Assembly (NCBI GenBank): GCA_029844215.1
Contig: CM056723.1
Span: 10,562,980-10,626,979, forward strand
DNA from: Przewalskia tangutica
Lineage: Eukaryota > Streptophyta > Magnoliopsida > Solanales > Solanaceae
Direction: 5' to 3'
DNA length: 64,000 nucleotides
The notes beneath the pieces are model-generated. The model saw only the letters and a program-made list of their open reading frames with translations. It was not told the origin of the DNA and searched no databases. Below are positions 32,517 through 43,704 of this stretch, one piece after another; the first letter of the stretch is position 1, and each line of letters begins with the position of its first letter. The position numbers and the translations under genes are program-made.

Positions 32517-34053
32517 TTTCATCAAGTAAGTCATTTACCTTAAATTTTAAGAAACTTTTTTTTCTAGAGAAAATGACCTCCAATAATTTTGACTTCAAAT
32601 AGATAGTACCTCTCACATCAAAGAAGCTCTTCATTAATAAAGAAAGTCATTGGTTCACCTTTGACTTTAGCCTTTTATTTAACTCGCTACTTCGTCAACT
32701 TCTTAATCCGTCGTCGTGAGTGTGTCATGAACCTCTACATCTTTATCTATCTATAGTCACCAGACCAACCAAACATAATTTTTTTTCTGAAAAATGTTTC
32801 TCATACCAAACACACCCATAATGTTGGCAAAAAAGGTACACCAAACCCTAGATTCCTATATTGCCTCCTAAAACCTAACAATTAATTGTAGGAGCTGCGT
32901 GGACTTGGAATGTTTAATAGCTTAGATGAATGTAGCTACTGCTACTGCTTAATTCCTCTCCGACATCATATAACATAGACAACATATAAGTAGTATTTAT
33001 TACATTACTGTTGCTTCCAATTTATATCTCTTCATTTGTCTACATCTTTAATTTACTCCCTTTCAATTGCCTCTTCAAGCCTTCCTCCATACCAGAAAAG
33101 AGAAGTTCCTAATAATAATATATAATAATATTTTGGTACCTTGATATCGCGTGAAATTAATATAACTCGCTCAAGCTCGGAGACTTGGGGTTAATAGTCC
33201 ATCTATTTATTACGTAATTCATTTTGGTCTGTCTAATTCATTCATCTAAAAGTTGGGATGAATTAGACTAAATTTGTATGTATTCCAAATTGACGATGAG
33301 AAACTTTGTGAAATCATTAAAAGAACTAAAAAATATAAGGATCTAGTAGGAGCTTGTCTTGAGATTCCCTAGAATGTTAGAACTCAGACATGACAGAGAA
33401 GGTAGGTCTTTGAGTACAAGCCTGGGAGGACCAATCCCCTCTTCCATCAAAGGAAGCTAATGGACTTTCTTTTTATTTAATATGTTATATATAGTCATAA
33501 TAAGAAACATTACTCAAATTTTATATAATAATTAAGCAAATAATAAGAAAACAAATAAATAAACTTAAAACTAGTAAGAGCTAATAGGTTGGCGTTATGA
33601 GACTCAATTCATTTTGACGCAACCATCCTCGACACCCCTTGCTAATATATTCGGTCTTGGAGATCTCTACACGTTGATTTTCGGTTTGAATTTGAACTTC
33701 GACTGATAAAGTGTAATATTTCTCCCCAACCAAAGATACACAGAGAGGTAGCTTGTCTTTAATAGGTGTGTGTGTATACATAAATGACGCAACTCCATAA
33801 CAATGTTTGATCGAATTTCCACCACACTCATTTAATCATCGACTGAAGAAGAAGCATTGCTAGCTGGTGCTTATCTATCTTTTCACCAAATTAAATTTAC
33901 TTTCTATTCGCGTTGCAAATGGACTATGGTTCTCTTGCTTCATCAACACAACATTTACTATGATTAGCTTGCTTTTGTAATCTTATTCTTTTTATATTTA
34001 ATTTTCTTCAGGGAGGGGGTGGTTTGCTTACGGGGTTCTATTCTTCTATAATT
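32517..34053. other. Intergenic sequence
   Basis: A MITE-like end (GTTTCTCATACCAAACACACCC, split around 32800-32817) lies at the start. A 66-codon minus-strand frame at 33781-33581 has no recognised motif and no clear start context, and I do not call it a gene. The rest is AT-rich. Confidence 0.4.
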
Positions 34054-34058
34054 CTATT

Positions 34059-35007
34059 TGAAAGGGGATTATCGAACTTAAACTATGGAATAAATAAAAT
34101 CAGCAAAGAAGAACAGAGGTAAACTTAAAGACAGTAAGTAATGTTCCCAAAAATGTTCTGTGACATGAACTGGAACATTAACAAAAACGCAGAACTAAAA
34201 ACTGAGTTTAAGATGCAGCGGAAATAAATCAAGGACACCAAAGATTGTTTTTCATAAGTTATATAATTGTATATAACTTATAGTGGTCTCATGACCAAAA
34301 ATTTATTGTATAAAAATTATACAATCTTACAAATCCCTTGAGAATGAATAGTAATCCGTAAAACAAAAGGGATTAAAAAGAAGTTAAATCCTAACTTCTA
34401 AGCCTGAAAAATCTATCTAAAATAGAAGTGAAAAACACCCTATTACAATTGCTTTGAGTTGAAAGAACACTTATAGATCTAAGAAAGCAATTCGTAATTT
34501 TGAACAAGTGTAATCACAAAAACAGGCTGCTCGATCCAGCTGTGTTTGAGGCAATATTTGAGACGTCTCAAATCTGAATTTTGTTCTGCAAAAACTGGAT
34601 GTTAAAACCTTGGAGTGAACCCTCTATTTATAGTGGAGAGTTCACCCGAGAGGCTCCTTGATTCTCGGTGGAGGTTGAGCAGAATAGGGTTGGTTGGAGC
34701 CGTTTCTTCACCTTAAAACTCTCACCGATTTGACTTTGTCTTCCCGAGAATGCTCCTTCCGCATGCACTCTGCTTGGACTTGGTCTTGTTAAGTGTTATC
34801 GTGTTTCCCTTAGCTCCTAACCAAGCCAAACATTCACGTGATAAAATCTTCTCAGCTTCAGAATCTGCTCGTGAAGATAGGCAAAACTTTTGCCAGAAAT
34901 GTCCTCCCAAATGTCACGACATTTGGGATGACATTTTCCTGTTTTTACTTAACACCAAAAAGAGACATGTTACGGAAAATGTTAGGACACAGAACCTAAC
35001 ACTAACA
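34059..35007 (-). repeat. SIRE-like 3' LTR (949 bp)
   Basis: It adjoins the polypurine tract on its internal side. A nearly perfect 42-bp palindrome lies at 34896-34937. Compared with the 5' LTR it differs mainly by clustered small indels at CTG/CAG trinucleotides. Confidence 0.93.
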
Positions 35008-37790
35008 CTCTCCCCCTTTTTGCCTTTCTTCACAAAACTAAATAGTTTAATGATTTTATCACAGGCAAATATCTCAACCTTCAACCTGCAACAGTTATAA
35101 AACACGATATATACACTATGTGCCAGTAAGTTACTCGAATCAGAGTATGATGCAAATGCGAGTATACATCTAAAAGATTAATGCACTGAAACCATCAATA
35201 TACACATAAACAATATAGAATAAATAGTAATATATAAACAGAATTAAAATGTCTCAAATCACAAGTCAAATAACTACACCATAACTAAAAGTATTCAACA
35301 ATCGCTACTTAGCGGCTTAAACACAAAGAACACAACCTCGTGAGCTATTTCATCTACAGATTTCTTCTGGTTTCATCTCCCCCTGTATCAAGATCCCCTC
35401 TGGTTTGAACATTCACCGCCGCTTGCTCCCCGACTGCACTCCATCTCCCTTTTTGGGAAGAAAGCAAAAATAGTAACGCTCTAGCTTCCACTGGGCTTTT
35501 CGCACTGGTCCACTCCTCGCGATCCGGGCATTGAGCTTTGCAATCTCTTGCACCACCAAGCGATTGTAAAGGACGATCGTGAGATGTTACCGAGATGCAG
35601 GACATTTCGTAACACTAGCACTTCCACCGTATTCGTCCATGGAAGATCAATGACTCGCTTCGCTCTTCGTGATCGTCGATTAACGACGTATACTTCAGTT
35701 CTTTCCAGAGCAGATCCTGCCAGGGCTTGGAATCCTGTGAGGTTAGTACCTTAAAGATCAATGAGGAAGAGAAGGATGATACCGTGTCCTTTTCTCGCCA
35801 TATTTACAACTGTTGAAAGATTGTTTTTCCTATATCAACACTTAAACCTTTTCCTATTTTGTATAGGAACAATGCTTGTTCAATTGTTACAATTTATTTG
35901 TTCAAAGAACACAACCAATTGTGTATCATTAACTTGTGCAAAACAAAGAAATAAGGCAAGAAGTCGGATGTTGGACACCTTGAAATCCATTTCTTCACAA
36001 CTCCACCATGAGGTATGAAATCACTTCATCTCTATCATTTATCACTTCCGCTCGCCTCTCATCATCATTCACTCTATTCAAACATTGGTTAATTGTAGTC
36101 GGTGTGAAGTCATAAAATTTGTTATGAAATACTTTCCCAAAGTTTTTCGACTGGGTTTCTCTATTTTGCTTGTTAGATTTGCATAAAATAACTTCATCGC
36201 TTTGTCTACATAAGGACATTTGTTATTTATCGAGTCTAGTAGATTTCTTGAAGTGAAGAAATCCACCGCATCGGCTACTACAAGACGCAATGTCCAATAC
36301 CTTCTGTTCGAATGGCTCGACCGCCAACCAAGACCAATGTTTTGAGTGATCGGGTCGTTAAAAACTCGGAAGAGAAAGGGGTTACCTCAGACGCAGATTC
36401 AGAGCTACTGCTTGTTAGACCTCGGACACTGGAATCTGAAGATGATTCAGAAGATGTCATAACATTTTCTGTGACATCTTGAGGAGTTGTTGATGATTTT
36501 GTTTCCCCTGAAGTATGACCAGATTTCTTGAAATAAAACTTATTCAGAGGGGTGTCGTCTGGAATCTCATCTTCCTCACTGGATTCTGGCAGATTTGTGA
36601 AGGAAGGTGAAGCAGGTGATTCCGGTTGGGACTCACCCGAAAGGGTCTTTTCTGAATCAGCAGAACTGGAGCTTGAAGAGGGAGGAGTTGCTGACTTCTT
36701 CCTTTTGGTGGAGGATTCACCACTGCCAAAGGCCTTCTCAAAGTTTCGGACCGATCTGCGAGTGGGAAAAGTTGCTTGATTTGTCCTCTTTGGTAGACTG
36801 AAACATCCGGGTTTCTAAGTTGATAGGATTATTTGTTTCCTGGATAGGCGATTTCTAGAGGTTCTTGAAAGCACTTATCACAAATCTGCGCACAATGGTG
36901 GACTTGCTCATTGGAGAGTGTTCGGGACCGGTGGTGACATTTTTGGTGACATGGGTGAGACATCCATCGAGAGAAAGGTGAAGAAAAAGGAGAAGTTAGG
37001 GTTTTCGAGGTTACTGGAATGGGAGAAGTTTGTGAGGAGATGTGTTGTCACGAGGATTCATCAGGTAATGAGCTAAAATTTCGTTCCCGCCCTTTTTTTT
37101 TTTTTTTTTGTTGTTTCTTGGAGGAATTTTCTTTGGAAGTGAGAATTAGTATTTTAGTGAATGGGTATTTATACACTTGGCAAAAACTATCTACATAAGT
37201 GTTTAAGTTCTATACAAAGACTAGTTCACAGGTTTAGAGGTTGTTTCAAAATAGACATCAAAACAAAGAGAAATTTTTCAACAAAACCAACTCAACATTA
37301 ATCGACAAAAACTGAAACTGAGTGTTATCGAAATGTTAGCACATTTTGTGTAACACTGAGTCATTTTCTCATAGAACAATAGCTTTGAACTAAACAAGAC
37401 ACTTTATAGAGTTTTGTCTCTAAATTAGTGGAACAATGTATATTGAGTCCAAATAGATAAGATCTTGTGTCTATCATTATAAGTATGTTGATACTCCTAT
37501 AGAATAGAACGGTATCAATTTTGTGGCTTTGCCCAACATTTTACAATTGCCGAGGAATTTAAGGCTTTGCCTTATTTTTGATACTCCCTTTTTATGATTT
37601 TTATATCATCGCAGAGAACGGTATCATTTTAAAAAGGTGTTTCTTTGAGAAGTCATGACCCGTTAGAAACACAAAACAACTTTAACATTTACCGAAAAGA
37701 AGCAGTTCCAGATTTTACACTGGATGAATGTTACCACAAATGTCAGGGACATTTCGGATAACACACCCCAGCAGTGTTGATTTTTATATT
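35008..37790 (-). pseudogene. Extra 3' region of SIRE-like element with ORF remnant
   Basis: Between the RNase H end and the 3' LTR lies 2.8 kb not explained by pol. Minus-strand frames at 36460-35995 give a Ser-rich acidic stretch followed by a region (DKAMKLFYANLTSKI, then KTLGKYFITNFM in the next segment) that resembles the plant retroelement 'putative plant transposon protein' domain found in extra ORFs. A Pro/Ser-rich frame lies at 36741-36544. Several frames are broken. This could be the counterpart of the envelope-like ORF of SIRE elements; no membrane segment or signal peptide is visible. A 20-base T run lies at 37089-37109. Confidence 0.55.
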
Positions 37791-38474
37791 GAGCAGAGAC
37801 CGAGAGAGTTTTTCAAGTTTGAAAACCTCTCATGATCTAAAGCTTTTGTAAAAATATCAGCTAGTTGATGAGAAGTGTCAACATAATCGATTCTAACTAA
37901 TGCTTTTTCAACCAAGTCTCAAGAAAGTGATGTCTTATATCTATATGTTTTTATGCGAAGTCTTGAACCGATTTTTAGATATATTGATGGCACTCATATT
38001 ATCACAAAGACAAAACTAAGATATTTTTGAAACACCATAATCGCCTAACACGTGTCTTAGCCATATTAATTGAGAGCAACAACTCCCCGCCGCTACATAT
38101 TCGATTCAAGAATGAGAGTGAGACACAATTTTGTTTACGATCGCACAGAAACTAAGTTATTGCCAAGGTAAAAACATCCTCCACTAGTACTTTTTCTATC
38201 TTCCACATCCCCAGCCCAATCCGAGTCACTATATCCTATTAGATTAGGATTAGTGTCTTTGGAATACCAAATTCCCAACTCACACGTGTCTTGACATATC
38301 TTATGACACGTTTGACAAGATTTAAGTGGGAAATTTTAGTGGCATGCTTGGAATCGCACACACACAAACACTAAACATAAGATCTGACGACTCGCGGTGA
38401 GATACAAAAGACTACCTATCATAGATCCTGTATAAAGTTGGGTCAACATTCTCCCAACATCATCTTGGATATAG
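37791..38474 (-). pseudogene. SIRE-like RNase H, degraded
   Basis: Position and scattered similarity (serine- and glycine-rich RNase H text, GRKSTSG-type region near 38170) place Copia RNase H here, but no long frame survives. Missing short triplets break the reading repeatedly. Confidence 0.6.
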
Positions 38475-39471
38475 TCAGGTTGATCCCATTGGAGTCTTCA
38501 TATGTTTGGCATTCTCCAATCCAAACTTTTTAACCAGGTTCTTGGCATATTTGCTTTGTGAAATGAAGATACCCTCCTCATTTTGTTTTATCTGCAAGCC
38601 TAAGAAAAAGGTTAGTTCCCCTATCATGCTCATTTCGAATGTTGAGGACATAGCATCGACAAAAGTCTTAAGATGAGACATCAAGTCGAACCAAAAACTA
38701 TGTCATCTACATAGATTTGAGCAATAACCATATCTGATCCATGGTGTTTTATAAATAAAGTACAATCGCCTACACCACGTTGGAAACCAAATTCAAGAAG
38801 GAATTGAGTTAAACGAGCATACCATGCACGCGAGCTTGTTTTAGTCCATACAAGGCCTTTTTTAACTTGTATACATGTTGTGGATGGTGAGGATCTTCAA
38901 ATCCTTTGGGTTGTTCAACATATATCTCCTTATCAATATATCCGTTCAAAAAGGCACCTTTCACATCCATTTGGTGAAGAGTTATCTTTAAACAACAAGC
39001 TATGGCAAGTAATAATCTAATTGATTCAATTCTAGCTACTGGAGCAAAGGTTTCATCATAGTCGATACCTTTGACTTGAGAGTATCCTTGAGCCACTAGT
39101 CTAGCTTTATTTCTAATAATAGTTCCAGATTCGTCAGATTTATTCTTAAAGATCCATTTAGTTCCTATTACATTAGTCTCATCAGGGCGAGGAACTAGAT
39201 CCCAAACCTCATTTCTGGTGAACTGTTCTAGTTCTTCTTGCATGGCTTGTATCCACCAACTGTCTTTTAGTGCTTCATTAATGTTTTTAGGTTCCAAAGT
39301 AGAAACATAGCACGATTGACTTACCTTGTGATGTATGGTGGACATACACGCATACTTCACCATGTCTCGGTAATTTTTTGGCTCTTTTCTCCTTGTTTTT
39401 ATTCCTTCGAATACTTCTCCTATTACCTGTTCAGTGGGATGGTTTCTTCTGATTCGATGAGGATCCTGCAT
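38475..39471 (-). pseudogene. SIRE-like reverse transcriptase
   Basis: The main frame (39471-38809) shows WIQAMQEELEQFTRNEVWDL, NVIGTKWIFKNK, NKARLVAQGYSQVKGIDYDE and HQMDVKGAFLNGYIDKEIYV, ending at ALYGLKQAR, a strong Copia RT signature. The frame is lost near the YVDD region (about 38800-38690) and resumes at 38684-38475 with EMSMIGELTFFLGLQIKQ and GIFISQSKYAKNLVKKFG. Integrase lies upstream on minus, and RNase H downstream. Confidence 0.9.
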
Positions 39472-39584
39472 CTTGAATCACGGTTCGATTTGTAATCCTC
39501 ATCTGTTCTCATCTTCTACAGTGTTCTGCAGATGTGACATTTGGTGTAACATCTGCATTTTCTCGTGGTCCGCCTCCCAGATTG

Positions 39585-40235
39585 TTACGACAAAGATCTG
39601 CATCGTGTATTTCCTGCATGATCTGCATTATCATCAAAAACAATGTTAACAGATTCTTGTACGGATTTGGTTCGAAGATTGTACACTCGGTAAGCATGAC
39701 TATTTTGAGAATAGCCTATGAAAATTCCCTTATCACTCTTAGAGTCAAACTTTGCTCGATTATCTCTATCATTTAGAACATAGCATACACACCCAAAAAC
39801 ATGAAAATAACGTAGATTTGGTTTCTTTCCATTCAAGATCTCATAGGGTGTCATTTTTGTTCCTGGTCTAAGATAGACTCTATTAGAGATGTGACTTGCA
39901 GTGTTTAGGGCTTCTGCCCAAAAACGTTTTGACAGTTTTTTAGAACTTAGCATGACTCTAGCCATTTCTTGTAGGGTTCTATTCTTCCTCTCTGCTACAC
40001 CATTTTGTTGGGGGGTTTTGGGAGCAGAAAATTCATGGAAAATACCTTTTTTCTCACAGAATGTAGAAAATTGATTATTTTCAAACTCCTTTCCATGATC
40101 AGATCTTATCCGAAAAATAGAGGAATGATATAGATTTCTAATTCTAGAGTACAATATTCTAAACATGTCAAACGTTTGAGACTTTTCTTTCAAAAAGAAT
40201 ATCCAAGAGTATCTTGAAAAGTCATCTACAATCAC
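39585..40235 (-). pseudogene. SIRE-like integrase core
   Basis: A 216-codon open frame holds the DDE integrase catalytic region: VDDFSRYSWIFFL (first Asp), RSDHGKEFEN (second Asp) and VAERKNRTLQEMARVML (Glu). It is followed by the GKKPNLRYFHVFGCVCYVL segment and the GIFIGYSQNSHAYRVYN element that normally trails Copia integrase. Within this frame no lesion is seen, but neighbours are broken, so the polyprotein as a whole is not intact. Confidence 0.92.
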
Positions 40236-40263
40236 AGCGAGTACCTCATGCCTCCTAAGCTAT

Positions 40264-40850
40264 CTACCTCGATTGGACCCATAAGATCCATATGTAAAAG
40301 TTGAAAGCAATGAGACGTACCTGAGAAATGTCCATCAATCTGAACAACTTTGTGAGGGACACGGGTTTGCTTACCTTTGAGACAATCTTCACACACCACA
40401 CCACGGTTTCACTCATAGGACTTAGTTTAGGAATGCCTTTTACCGCCTCATAAGATATCAATTTTCTAAGGTTGCGATAATTGACATGTCCTAGTTTTTG
40501 ATGCCACAATGTTGTGTCATCAGTCCTAACACTATTACATACCTTATGTTCTCCGACAAGATAACAATTATCACTTGTTCTTGTACTGTCATTATCATTT
40601 GTTAGTTTCATCACCATCGTACATGCATGTTTATTGAATCTTACCTCTAAGTTGTCATCACACAGTTGGCTTATACTAATTAGGTTAGCCATCAGACCAT
40701 CAACGTGCAAGACATTATTTAGTGCTGGAATTCCAGGGACATTAACAGTTCCTCTTCCTATTATCTTACTCTTTTCACCTCCTCCATATGTAACATTTCC
40801 TCCATTTAGAGCTGTAGTTCTTTAGATCTTTTGTTCTCGCTATATTATGA
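40264..40850 (-). pseudogene. SIRE-like protease/pre-integrase segment
   Basis: The frame 40710-40264 reads LMANLISISQLCDDNLEVRF and then LWHQKLGHVNYRNLRKL, the GAG-pre-integrase HHCC region of Copia elements. The C-X-X-C half is frame-shifted (near 40400). The protease upstream (about 41000-40720) is not clearly readable. Confidence 0.82.
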
Positions 40851-41039
40851 ACAAATGCATCGCCAAAGTACCACGATCCGAGATATTGGTCCTTAGTGCG
40901 GTTATGGCTACATTACAACTTGTTTTCTTGATGGGAACCCAAACCTTTTTGTTACCTTACGATTTTTGTAGATAGAGTGAGTCCTTTAGAGTCTTGTCAA
41001 GTTCTTGACAACATTCCGAAGACCTTTTCTTTCTCGAGT

Positions 41040-42738
41040 TTTAGTAACTTAAAGCAAAAGGTTTTAAATGTCCAGATTTATTACAATAATTGCACACATA
41101 GTTGCTACCCTTCTTACGGTTCATTTCCCATTTTTAACAAACAAGTTGGAGCATAATGTATTGATAGGATTCTCAGAGCCCAAACCAGACATAGAGGTTG
41201 ACTAACACTAAGGATTTCATCTAATTTGGAGTGCTGTGTTAAGCTTTTTGAAGGTTGCTTGGCGGATCCAACTTTGCACTTATCTTCCGAATTCAAGATC
41301 TTTTTGGTAAGAGTCACTTCCACGGTAATGGTACTTATCAAATCTGCATTCTCACGAGTTAGAGTTTTCACCTTTGATTCAAGTTGATTAGATTCAATGA
41401 TTAAGTCCTTGCAAAGGACTTGCAATTCCTTAATCATATCATCCTGTAGTCTTCGAGTCTCGAGTTTAGAATCATTTTTGAAATAAAGCCATGTAAGCAA
41501 TTGACATCCAAGAATTTAAAACTCATACCGTCACATTCTGTCAGATTCTGCAGATGTTACGGTGATGTTCCCGGAAATGTCATGACATTTAGTGTATCAC
41601 ATCACTAAACCTTCATCATCCGACAGAATGTTCAAAAACAGTGGCGAGATTGCCAGTGACTCTATTTCTCGTATTCTCTTCCTTCACTTTCATCATCACT
41701 TAGGAAATCCATAGACTTTTGCCAACCTTTCTTAGAGTGTTTGCACACTCGTTGGCATAACGGCCCCATCCCGAGCGAGCATGACATTGAATCTTTGCCG
41801 AGCCATGGGATCGAACTGTTCGGTCGAATTTATTCTCCTAAGTTGATTGCCTTTTTGCGGTGGGAAAATTCTTGGTAATTCGTGGATTGAGTCCTTGGTT
41901 TTGGTGCTCTTTAGTCTTAGATTTATTCTTATCTTCGTTGAATCTTCTTAACATCGATTGAACCTACGAGTAAGAAGAGCAACGTTAACACCATCCCCAA
42001 TTTCTTCAAGTGTTTCATCCTCTTCATTGACTTCTGTCTCTAAGGATTTTGCTTGAAGGGCAACATCCTTGCCTTTGTATAAAGACCTTTGATTTTCCAT
42101 GTTCATCTCATATGTTTGAGAATGCTCATTAAAGTATGTAGGTCCATCAGGCAAGGTTGTGTGCTTCTTCAATCGCACAAATCTTAATGTTGAACTTTTC
42201 AGAAGAGATCGAAGGGCTTTTTCAACAAGTTGATTGTTGGTCAATGGAGAACCAAGAACTTGACATTCATTAGAGATATCAATCAACTTTTCAAAATAGG
42301 TTTTAATATCCTCCGATTCCTCCATCCTTAAACGCTCATACTTACTCACGAGCACGCTAAGCTTCGTCTCGAACACTGAGCTACCTTCACAATGAGTTTG
42401 TAAAGTATCCCAAGATCTCGCAAGAGAGCAATTTTGGATGAGTTTGAACATATAAAGATCAACCCATCCGAAAATAGCATTTAGTGCCTTTTCGCTTCGC
42501 ACTATTAGTTTCTTCGAAAGTCCATTCGGCCTCGAGCTTGACCAAAATGTCGCCTTCCTCGTCCATGGAAGCATAGAACGATGTATCCATTTGTAATAGA
42601 TCTCCATGCTCTAACATCAATGGATTTGATGTGAGAACGTGGCGAATCTTCCAATAAGGATAGTTTGATCCATCTAAAATAGAAGTCTACCAATATTTGG
42701 ATTACCTGATCCATAGTTAAGTAAAAGGACCTTAGCAC
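41040..42738 (-). pseudogene. SIRE-like gag with zinc knuckle
   Basis: The N-terminus is near 42720. The UBN2-type gag core lies in the frame 42607-41948 (SWDTLQTHCEGSSVFETKL, then YERLRMEESEDIKTYFEKL, then ALRSLLKSS). A coiled-coil-like segment (KELQVLCKDLIIESNQLESK) is at 41450-41350. A CCHC knuckle begins CNYCNKSGH near 41095; its fourth Cys is recovered only if one base is missing from a T run at about 41060. Several other frame breaks occur. Confidence 0.85.
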
Positions 42739-42751
42739 TTATTATGTCAAG

Positions 42752-42765
42752 TGTCGGCTCGATAC
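42752..42765 (-). promoter_or_regulatory. SIRE-like primer-binding site (tRNA-iMet type)
   Basis: On the minus strand the sequence next to the 5' LTR reads TTGGTATCGAGC. The standard initiator-Met site is TGGTATCAGAGC, so an A is missing inside the CAG. The same defect is seen in the primer site of the Gypsy element at 56842. Confidence 0.75.
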
Positions 42766-42769
42766 CAAT

Positions 42770-43699
42770 TGAAAGGGGATTATCGAACTTAAACTATGGA
42801 ATAAATAAAATCAAGAAAGCAATGAGGTAAACTTAAAGACGAAGTAATGTTCCCAAAAATGTTCTCGTGACATGAATCGAACATTAACAAAAACGCAGAA
42901 CTAAAAGCGAGTTTAAGATGCAATAAATAAATCAAGGACACCAAAGATTGTTTTTCATAAGTTATATAATTGTATATAACTTATAGTGGTCTCATGACCA
43001 AAAATTTATTGTATAAAAATTATACAATCTTACAAATCCTTGAGAATGAATAGTAATCCGTAAAACAAAAGGGATTAAAAGAAGTTAAATCCTAACTTCT
43101 AAGCCCAAAAATCTATCTAAAATAGAAGTGAAAAACACCCTATTACAATTGCTTTGAGTTGAAAGAACACTTATAGATCTAAGAAAGCAATGTAATTTTG
43201 AACAAGTGTAATCACAAAACAGTCGCTCGATCCAAATTGTGTGTTTGAGGCAATATTTGAGACGTCTCAAATCTGAATTTTGTTCGCAAAACTGGATGTT
43301 AAAACCTTGGAGTGAACCTCTATTTATAGTGGAGAGTTCACCCAGGCTCCTTGATTCTCGGTGGAGGTTGAGCAGAATAGGGTTGGTTGGAGCTGTTCTT
43401 CAGCCTTAAAACTCTCACCAGATTTGACTTTGTCTTCCTGAGAATGCTCCTTCCGTTATGCACTCTGCTTGGACTTGGTCTTGTTAAGTGTTATCGTGTT
43501 TCCCTTAGCTCCTAACCAAGCCAAACATTCACGTGATAAAATCTTCTCACCGAGAATGCGCCGTGAAGATAGGCAAAACTTTTGCCAGAAATGTCCTCCC
43601 AAATGTCACGACATTTGGGATGACATTTTCCTGTTTTTACTTAACACCAAAAAGAGACATGTTACGGAAAATGTTAGGACACAGAACCTAACACTAACA
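42770..43699 (-). repeat. SIRE-like 5' LTR (930 bp)
   Basis: Partner of 34059-35007; the same palindrome lies at 43588-43629. Differences from the left LTR are mostly short indels and CTG/CAG-to-CG or TCG replacements rather than simple substitutions. Confidence 0.93.
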
Positions 43700-43704
43700 C
43701 TATT

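Larger units (their letters stand above)
34059..43699 (-). mobile_element. Full-length SIRE-like Copia retrotransposon, 9.6 kb
   Basis: LTRs at 34059-35007 and 42770-43699 begin TGTTAGTGTTAGG and end CCCCTTTCA on the minus strand. Perfect target duplications CTATT lie at 34054-34058 and 43700-43704. The purine tract GGGGGAGAG adjoins the 3' LTR (35008-35019), and an initiator-Met-type primer-binding site adjoins the 5' LTR. Internal order on minus is gag, zinc knuckle, pre-integrase, integrase, RT, RNase H, then 2.8 kb of extra sequence before the 3' LTR, as in SIRE/Maximus elements. Frames are broken in many places, partly perhaps by sequence error. Confidence 0.95.

Noticed and set aside
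33581..33781. 66-codon minus-strand frame with peptide-like composition
   Set aside because: No signal peptide, known motif or supporting context; could not be told from chance.
34896..34937. LTR palindrome as a microRNA precursor
   Set aside because: Arms are too short (about 20 bp, loop 2 bases) for a plant miRNA hairpin; kept only as part of the dyad family.
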